Shown here: piece by piece, positions 1-4,252 of the stretch
Layout: every line of letters begins with the position of its first letter
Position numbering within the stretch: the stretch's first letter is position 1
Origin: Cycloclasticus sp.
Lineage (GTDB): Bacteria > Pseudomonadota > Gammaproteobacteria > Methylococcales > Cycloclasticaceae
Length of the DNA stretch: 7,117 nt
Assembly: GCA_019090295.1 (NCBI GenBank)
Contig: JAHRWG010000008.1
Span: forward strand, 1 to 7,117
Direction of reading: 5' to 3'
Program-made: the position numbers and the translations under genes
Notes under the pieces: generated by a model
Told to the model about the DNA's origin: nothing
The model's input: the letters and a program-made list of their open reading frames with translations, nothing else
Databases searched by the model: none

Positions 1-701
1 ACGCTAGCTTCAGTGCGTTCATCAACCTTTTTATTGAGTATCTGCCCTAACATTGATTTTCTTGACAGGCCGACCAGAATTGGACAACCAGCCGTTTCAA
101 ACTGATCAAGGTTTTTTAATAATGACAGGTTGTTTTCTAAACTTTTTCCAAAACCAAAACCTGGGTCAATAATTATATTATCGATCCCTATTCCAGTTTT
201 TACACAAGCATTTATTCGTTGGTCAAAAAACTGTTTAACCTCATCCACAACATGACCATAATTGGGGTCGTTTTGCATTGTTTCTGGATTCGCCTGCATA
301 TGCATAAGGCATACTGGAACACCAAGTGATGAAACCATTTCGAGAGCATTGGGCTGTCGAAGAGCCCAGACATCATTCACCATATTAGCACCTGACTTAA
401 CGGCTGCTTCCATCACTTCGGCTTTACTTGTATCAATAGATATAGTGACATTAGAGTGACGACGAATATCTTCTATGACAGGCAACACCCTTATTAATTC
501 TTCTTCGAGAGAAATAGGCTGTGAACCAGGTCGGGTTGATTCACCACCAATATCTATTATAGAAGCACCTGCCGCCTCCATGTTCATGGCTTTTTCAACA
601 GCCGAAGAGATGTTGGTATAACGCCCTCCATCGGAAAATGAGTCGGGCGTTACATTCAGTATGCCCATCACTTGGGGGCGTTCAAAATTCAACGATAGCA
701 C
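1..701 (-). CDS. folP: Dihydropteroate synthase, C-terminus cut by window edge
   Basis: Condenses 6-hydroxymethyl-7,8-dihydropterin diphosphate with p-aminobenzoate to give dihydropteroate in cytoplasmic folate synthesis; it is the sulfonamide target. The 233 visible codons contain the family signatures in order, numbered from GTG 701: MGILNVTPDSFSDGG (12-26), GGESTRPG (52-59), SIDTSK (88-93), VND (108-110), MHMQ (133-136), DPGFGFGK (179-186) and GLSRKSMLG (211-219). Asn16, Thr56, Asp90, Asn109, Asp179 and Lys215 match E. coli N22, T62, D96, N115, D185 and K221 at a constant offset of 6. Phe22 and Pro58, at the classical sulfonamide-resistance positions, are wild type. About 40 residues are missing at the left edge, including the expected Arg/His pair of the last loop. 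It starts 16 bases after the ftsH stop and is probably cotranscribed with it. The frame opens after TAA at 708-710; GTG 701 is the outermost start, and TTG 692 has the better ribosome binding site. Identification is secure; the exact start is not. Confidence 0.97.
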   Translation of the reverse strand, partial: MLSLNFERPQVMGILNVTPDSFSDGGRYTNISSAVEKAMNMEAAGASIIDIGGESTRPGSQPISLEEELIRVLPVIEDIRRHSNVTISIDTSKAEVMEAAVKSGANMVNDVWALRQPNALEMVSSLGVPVCLMHMQANPETMQNDPNYGHVVDEVKQFFDQRINACVKTGIGIDNIIIDPGFGFGKSLENNLSLLKNLDQFETAGCPILVGLSRKSMLGQILNKKVDERTEAS

Positions 702-705
702 CTCT
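699..705 (-). promoter_or_regulatory. Ribosome binding site in the ftsH-folP gap
   Basis: The minus strand reads AGAGGTG, then CTATCG, then TTG at 692-690. The purine-rich block is a good Shine-Dalgarno sequence at 6-base spacing for the TTG start, giving a protein that begins M-N-F-E-R-P-Q-V-M-G. Its last three bases are themselves the GTG codon at 701-699, the alternative start three codons earlier. GTG 701 has only a weak AGG about 11 bases upstream. Translation from TTG 692 is therefore plausible, although the longer start leaves slightly more of the usual N-terminal strand. Confidence 0.5.
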
Positions 706-717
706 GATTATGCCTGG

Positions 718-2646
718 CTATGGTTGCTCCGCAGTTCCACCAAGGTTGGTCTTTGTTTCTACGGTTGTCTCTGTGTCTTTTTCGACATTCGCGTCACCTT
801 GGCTTGAACCATCAATATCATCCCAATCTTGGGGAGGCTTAACATCTTCACGAGCCATTAATTGATCCAGTTGATCACTATCAAGGGTTTCGTACTTCAT
901 TAGCGCATCAGTCATAGTGTGGAGAATATCTATGTTGTCATTTAACAATGTCTTAGCGCGCACAAAATTCCTGTTGATTAACTCACGTACCTCTTGGTTA
1001 ATAAGCTCTGTCGTTTCGTTAGAAACCATTTTCGCAGAACCGCCTGTATGGCCCATGGCATTTTCATCCTCAGCATAATTAAGTGGCCCTAACTTATCCG
1101 AGAAACCCCATTGCGTGATCATATTACGAGCAATTGCAGACGCCCTTTCAATATCATTAGATGCACCCGTGGTGACGGCTTCTTTCCCAAAAATAATTTC
1201 TTCTGCTAATCGGCCACCGTATAAGCTAGATAATTGGCTTTCAAGTTTTTGCTTACTAATGCTAAGTTGATCACGTTCCGGTAAAAACATCGTAACCCCC
1301 AAGGCACGGCCTCTTGGGATGATCGTCACCTTGTAGACTGGGTCATGTTCTGGGACTAGACGCCCAATAATCGCATGTCCAGACTCATGATATGCTGTAC
1401 ATCTTTTTTCTTCGTCAGTCATGACCAACGAACGACGCTCCGCACCCATCAGCACCTTATCTTTGGCATTTTCCATATCACTCATATCAACCAGCTTCTT
1501 GTTACCTCTAGCGGCAAACAAAGCGGCTTCATTGACCAGATTAGCTAGGTCAGCACCGGAAAAACCAGGTGTGCCTCTAGCTATTACCCCTGGTTTAACA
1601 CTGTCGCCCATAGGTACTTTTTTAAGGTGAACGCTTAATATTTGCTCACGACCACGAATATCTGGTAACGGTACAACAACTTGCCTATCAAAACGCCCTG
1701 GGCGTAAAAGAGCAGGGTCAAGCACATCAGGTCGGTTAGTAGCGGCTATAACAATCACCCCTTCATTTCCAGAAAAACCATCCATTTCAACCAATAGCTG
1801 GTTAAGTGTTTGCTCACGCTCATCATTCCCACCGCCCATACCAATACCTCGGTGGCGACCAACAGCGTCAATTTCATCAATGAAGATAATACATGGGGCA
1901 TTCTTTTTAGCTTGTTCAAACATGTCACGTACACGTGAGGCACCGACACCAACAAACATTTCAACAAAGTCGGACCCTGAAATGCTAAAGAAAGGAACTT
2001 TTGCTTCGCCAGCAATGGCCTTAGCAAGCAACGTTTTCCCTGTTCCTGGCGCACCAGACATAAGGATTCCACGCGGTATCATCCCACCTAGCTTTTGGAA
2101 TTTAGCTGGTTCCTTTAAAAATTCAACCACCTCTGATACTTCTTCCTTCGCTTCTTGGACACCAGCTACATCAGCAAACGTCACTTTTATTTCATCTTCG
2201 GATAGAAGTTTCGCCTTACTTTTACCAAAGGACATCGCACCGCGACCACCTGCACCGCCGCCACCTTGCATTTGACGCATAAAGAAAATCCATACACCAA
2301 TGAGTAGTAGCATAGGGAACCAGGAAATAAGAATGGACATTAAAAACGATTGCTTTTCAGGTTCTTTAGCAACAATTTCAACACCATTTTTCAGTAAATC
2401 ATCCACTAAATGAGCATCGCCAGGGCTTCGAGTTTTGAATCGTTCACCTGCAGCGGTCTGGCCTATAATATTTGGCCCATCAATAGACACTTTACTGATT
2501 TGCCCCGCATTAACAGAGCTTATAAATTGTGAATAGCTTAATGTACTGCCATCATTTTTATCAGCACCACCAAAGTTATTAAATACAGTCATTAAAACGA
2601 AGGCGATAACAACCCACATTACAATATTCTTAACCATTTCGTTCAA
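718..2646 (-). CDS. ftsH: ATP-dependent zinc metalloprotease FtsH (HflB)
   Basis: Inner-membrane AAA+ protease that forms hexamers and extracts and degrades unassembled membrane proteins; in E. coli it also degrades regulators such as sigma-32 and LpxC. The 642 residues (E. coli 644) show a first membrane helix at about 8-22, a periplasmic domain to about 100 and a second helix at about 102-123, followed by a Gly-rich linker. The AAA domain has Walker A GAPGTGKT (198-205), the pore motif FVG (231-233), Walker B IIFIDEID (253-260) and a second region of homology (about 302-321) with both arginine fingers (Arg315, Arg318). The protease domain has HESGH (420-424) with third zinc ligand Asp498. 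The tail after about 603 is acidic and looks disordered. The start is TTG 2646, with AGGGAG 7 bases upstream; an in-frame ATG at 2637 gives M-V-K-N, aligned with the usual E. coli start. It sits between rlmE and folP and has its own heat-shock promoter. Confidence 0.99.
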   Translation of the reverse strand: MNEMVKNIVMWVVIAFVLMTVFNNFGGADKNDGSTLSYSQFISSVNAGQISKVSIDGPNIIGQTAAGERFKTRSPGDAHLVDDLLKNGVEIVAKEPEKQSFLMSILISWFPMLLLIGVWIFFMRQMQGGGGAGGRGAMSFGKSKAKLLSEDEIKVTFADVAGVQEAKEEVSEVVEFLKEPAKFQKLGGMIPRGILMSGAPGTGKTLLAKAIAGEAKVPFFSISGSDFVEMFVGVGASRVRDMFEQAKKNAPCIIFIDEIDAVGRHRGIGMGGGNDEREQTLNQLLVEMDGFSGNEGVIVIAATNRPDVLDPALLRPGRFDRQVVVPLPDIRGREQILSVHLKKVPMGDSVKPGVIARGTPGFSGADLANLVNEAALFAARGNKKLVDMSDMENAKDKVLMGAERRSLVMTDEEKRCTAYHESGHAIIGRLVPEHDPVYKVTIIPRGRALGVTMFLPERDQLSISKQKLESQLSSLYGGRLAEEIIFGKEAVTTGASNDIERASAIARNMITQWGFSDKLGPLNYAEDENAMGHTGGSAKMVSNETTELINQEVRELINRNFVRAKTLLNDNIDILHTMTDALMKYETLDSDQLDQLMAREDVKPPQDWDDIDGSSQGDANVEKDTETTVETKTNLGGTAEQP

Positions 2647-2653
2647 AGCAATA

Positions 2654-2659
2654 CTCCCT
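2654..2659 (-). promoter_or_regulatory. Shine-Dalgarno that selects the TTG start of ftsH
   Basis: The minus strand reads AGGGAG, seven bases (TATTGCT), then TTG at 2646. The next in-frame start, ATG 2637, would lie 16 bases away, too far for efficient initiation from this site. The spacing therefore favours the TTG start, and with it the extra N-terminal residues M-N-E. Confidence 0.7.
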
Positions 2660-2672
2660 AAATTTCAATTAA

Positions 2673-2715
2673 AGCAGGCGGTCATTATGTTTCAGATAAT
2701 CGTGGTGTGCCTGCT
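2673..2715 (-). promoter_or_regulatory. Nested inverted repeat in the ftsH 5' leader
   Basis: On the minus strand AGCAGGC (2715-2709) is mirrored by GCCTGCT (2679-2673), a perfect 7-bp stem with three or more G-C pairs. Inside it ATTAT (2700-2696) pairs with ATAAT (2688-2684) around a 7-base loop CTGAAAC. The two stems are joined by an asymmetric internal loop. The outer arm begins at about the position where a transcript from the sigma-32 promoter just upstream would start, so the structure would form the 5' end of that mRNA. A short TTTAATT follows it, too broken for a convincing terminator. The ribosome binding site at 2654-2659 lies outside the stems. Possible roles are 5'-end stabilisation, weak attenuation or a DNA-binding site; none is shown by sequence alone. 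Confidence 0.5.
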
Positions 2716-2721
2716 GAACTT

Positions 2722-2750
2722 ATATGGGGCTAGGTTACTACAATTTCAAG
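2722..2750 (-). promoter_or_regulatory. Predicted heat-shock (sigma-32, RpoH) promoter for ftsH
   Basis: The minus strand carries CTTGAAA at 2750-2744, a 14-base spacer, and CCCCATATA at 2729-2721. All specified bases match the classical E. coli sigma-32 consensus CTTGAAA, 11-16 bases, CCCCATnTA. The -35 box is inside the last sense codons of rlmE (Gly-Leu-Lys-Leu), the rlmE stop TAG (2740-2738) is in the spacer, and the -10 box is in the intergenic gap. Transcription would start near 2715, giving a leader of about 70 bases before the ftsH TTG. This would allow heat induction of ftsH and folP independently of rlmE. That ftsH is in the sigma-32 regulon and that FtsH degrades sigma-32 is established in E. 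coli; its use here is inferred. Confidence 0.85.
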
Positions 2751-3358
2751 CCTTTTGCCAAAAGGTATACTTCACGGCTACGCGCACGTGACGCTTTAGG
2801 TTTACGAATCACTACACTTAGAAATGATTTCTTTGCTTCCTTTACATATTGATCGAAGCCTTCACCTTGAAAAAGCTTTATTAGAAAAACACCTTTAGGC
2901 GCTAAACTATTAATTGCAAAATCCAATGCTAAGTCTGCCAAATACATTGACTTGGGCTGATCAACTGCTTTGCTTCCGCTCATATTAGGTGCGATATCAG
3001 ACATCACTAAATCGATAGGCTTTGCATCAATGATCGTTTGAAGCTGTTCAAAAGTTGAATCTTCACTAAAGTCACCCTTGATAAAATCAACTCCATTTAT
3101 CGGTTCAATGTCTAGCAAATCCAATGCTATAACGTGCCCCTTGGATCCAACTCTTTTAACCGCGTATTCCGACCAACCTCCAGGTGCCGCCCCTAAATCA
3201 ACGATTATTTGATTCGCCCTGATAAGCTTGTCTTTTTTATCAATCTCTTCTAATTTGAAAACAGCTCTTGAACGTAAGCCTAGTAATTGAGCTTTTTTGA
3301 CATACTCATCACTAAAGTGCTCATCAAGCCATTGCTGTTTATTTTTATGCTTTGTCAT
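2738..3358 (-). CDS. rlmE: 23S rRNA (uridine2552-2'-O)-methyltransferase RlmE (FtsJ/RrmJ)
   Basis: Uses S-adenosylmethionine to methylate the 2'-OH of U2552 in the A-loop of 23S rRNA, a late step in 50S assembly; cytoplasmic. The 206 residues compare with 209 in E. coli. The Rossmann-fold SAM motif is DLGAAPGGWS (54-63), preceded by the family pattern RSRAVFKL (29-36). The catalytic K-D-K-E tetrad is intact as Lys35, Asp121 (in SDIAP), Lys161 (in LIKLFQG) and Glu196 (in SREVYL), each exactly three positions before E. coli K38, D124, K164 and E199. The ATG at 3358 has a strong AGGTGG six bases upstream. The gene diverges from yhbY, another 50S-assembly gene, and ends 91 bases before ftsH, the classical rlmE-ftsH pair. 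In E. coli rlmE is itself heat-inducible; I found no convincing sigma-32 site in front of it here, only one inside its 3' end that serves ftsH. Confidence 0.98.
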   Translation of the reverse strand: MTKHKNKQQWLDEHFSDEYVKKAQLLGLRSRAVFKLEEIDKKDKLIRANQIIVDLGAAPGGWSEYAVKRVGSKGHVIALDLLDIEPINGVDFIKGDFSEDSTFEQLQTIIDAKPIDLVMSDIAPNMSGSKAVDQPKSMYLADLALDFAINSLAPKGVFLIKLFQGEGFDQYVKEAKKSFLSVVIRKPKASRARSREVYLLAKGLKL

Positions 3359-3481
3359 TTTGAACCACCTAAATTCATCGAATCGCCAATATTACAGCGT
3401 GCATTAACATGGAAAACCACGCCAAGCTAAACATTTAGGTGTAAAATGCACACCCCACTTCAACACCTACCAATAAACATT
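3359..3481. promoter_or_regulatory. Divergent rlmE / yhbY control region
   Basis: The 123 bases between the two divergent genes should hold promoters for both. On the minus strand TGTAAT (near 3392-3397) is one mismatch from a -10 box, but there is no recognisable -35 at normal spacing. On the plus strand TAAAAT (3442-3447) is one mismatch from a -10 and would start a transcript near 3454, upstream of the preferred yhbY start at 3482; again no good -35 is visible. The region also has TTTAGGTG on each strand facing outward (see the inverted repeat) and a small palindrome, CTAAACATTTAG, at 3427-3438. I regard promoter function as expected from context, with the individual elements weak. Confidence 0.4.
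3366..3441. repeat. Inverted TTTAGGTG pair carrying divergent Shine-Dalgarno sequences
   Basis: CACCTAAA at 3366-3373 and TTTAGGTG at 3434-3441 are exact reverse complements. Read on the minus strand, the left copy gives the rlmE ribosome binding site (AGGTGG, 6 bases from ATG 3358). Read on the plus strand, the right copy gives AGGTG four bases before ATG 3446, an upstream in-frame start for yhbY. The symmetry may simply reflect two ribosome binding sites facing apart, or it may be a paired operator; the arms are only 8 bp. Confidence 0.45.
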
Positions 3482-3769
3482 ATGGCACTGTCCACACAAC
3501 AAAAGAAAAAACTTAAATCTCACGCTCATAGCTTAAAACCAGTTGTACGACTAGGACAAGCTGGGCTGAGTGAAACTGTACTTGATGAAATTGAACAGGC
3601 GATTGAGCATCACGAATTAATTAAAGTAAAAATATCGGCTGCCGACCGCGACGAAAAGAAAGCCCTTATCCAAGAAATTGCTGAAAAAACCCAATCTGAT
3701 CTAGTTCAAGCAATCGGTTTTATGGCTATTTTTTACCGTGAAAATTCTGATAAAAAAGTTTATTCGTAA
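3482..3769 (+). CDS. yhbY: CRM-domain ribosome-assembly RNA-binding protein YhbY
   Basis: Small RNA-binding protein of the CRS1-YhbY (CRM) family that associates with pre-50S ribosomal particles in E. coli; cytoplasmic. The 95 residues compare with 97 in E. coli. A single CRM domain fills the protein: an N-terminal basic helix ([17 protein letters not shown], 4-20), the GxxG loop GQAG (25-28), the conserved stretch [16 protein letters not shown] (36-51), Asp-Arg at 55-56, and a final strand ending AIFYR (82-86). The start at 3482 (M-A-L-S-T-Q-Q-K) aligns with E. coli M-N-L-S-T-K-Q-K but has no clear ribosome binding site. ATG 3446 would add 12 residues without family counterpart, though it has AGGTG four bases upstream. 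It is the only plus-strand gene, divergent from rlmE and convergent with greA, whose last 10 bases it overlaps. The identity is firm and the start is probable. Confidence 0.95.
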   Translation: MALSTQQKKKLKSHAHSLKPVVRLGQAGLSETVLDEIEQAIEHHELIKVKISAADRDEKKALIQEIAEKTQSDLVQAIGFMAIFYRENSDKKVYS

Positions 3770-4236
3770 CGAACTGCGGTAACCTCATATTCCGTAATAC
3801 CTGCAGGCGCTTTAACTTCGGCAACATCACCTTCTTCTTTGCCAATAAGCGCCTTTGCAAAAGGAGATGCATAAGATATTAAGTTATTTTTAATATCGGC
3901 TTCATCTTCACCAACAATCGTATAAGTGATCACTGCTTCAGTTTCAATGTTTTCCAGCTCCACAGTACAACCAAAAACCACTTTACCATTAGCATTTAAG
4001 CTAGCAACATCAATAACTTGCGCATTACCCAGTTTACTTTCAATATCACGCACGCGTGCTTCAACTAAACCCTGTTCCTCACGTGCTGCGTGATACTCTG
4101 CATTTTCCTTCAAATCACCATGTGCACGAGCATCAGCTATAGCCTCGGTTATTCTAGGGCGCTTCACATTCTTAAGTTCATCTAGCTCATTTTTTAAGTT
4201 CTGAGCACCCTTTAACGTTAACGGTGTTTTATTCAT
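3760..4236 (-). CDS. greA: Transcription elongation factor GreA
   Basis: Enters the secondary channel of backtracked RNA polymerase and stimulates cleavage of the nascent RNA 3' end, rescuing arrested complexes. Its 158 residues equal the E. coli length. The N-terminal coiled coil spans about 8-75, with the tip motif [18 protein letters not shown] (39-56); Asp41 and Glu44 are the acidic tip residues that hold the catalytic Mg2+. The C-terminal FKBP-like domain (about 80-158) has the family's GEDEAD (109-114) and LIGKEEGD (129-136). The ATG at 4236 is preceded by TAGGA seven bases upstream. It begins 16 bases after the carB stop, so cotranscription with carAB is likely, as in Pseudomonas. Its stop (TAA at 3762-3760) lies inside the end of the oppositely oriented yhbY, leaving no intergenic space for a terminator. 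Confidence 0.99.
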   Translation of the reverse strand: MNKTPLTLKGAQNLKNELDELKNVKRPRITEAIADARAHGDLKENAEYHAAREEQGLVEARVRDIESKLGNAQVIDVASLNANGKVVFGCTVELENIETEAVITYTIVGEDEADIKNNLISYASPFAKALIGKEEGDVAEVKAPAGITEYEVTAVRYE

Positions 4237-4243
4237 TCTATAG

Positions 4244-4248
4244 TCCTA
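4244..4248 (-). promoter_or_regulatory. greA ribosome binding site in the carB-greA gap
   Basis: The 16-base gap reads on the minus strand with TAGGA at 4248-4244, seven bases before ATG 4236. The gap is too short for a terminator or an independent promoter with normal geometry, which supports a carB-greA transcript. Confidence 0.65.
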
Positions 4249-4252
4249 ACGA

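Noticed and set aside
638..865. Plus-strand open frame across the folP-ftsH junction
   Set aside because: It overlaps conserved folP and ftsH coding sequence on the opposite strand and has no supporting motif or start signal.
1755..2072. Second minus-strand frame inside ftsH (105 codons)
   Set aside because: It is an out-of-frame reading of the intact AAA domain, with no ribosome binding site and no motifs. The 642-codon ftsH frame is unbroken, so it is not a frameshift product.
1880..2275. Plus-strand open frame of 131 codons antisense to ftsH
   Set aside because: It is the complement of the Walker A and linker region of ftsH, ends in a proline run that mirrors the FtsH glycine linker, and matches no known family.
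3394..3432. A second sigma-32-like site in front of rlmE (CTTGGCG followed by TTCCATGTT on the minus strand)
   Set aside because: The boxes match the consensus poorly and are separated by far fewer bases than the normal 11-16.
3751..3775. Possible bidirectional terminator at the yhbY/greA overlap
   Set aside because: TTCGTAACGAA can form only a very short AT-rich stem with a tiny loop, and the T-run on the minus strand is not directly adjacent. It is too weak to list as a terminator.
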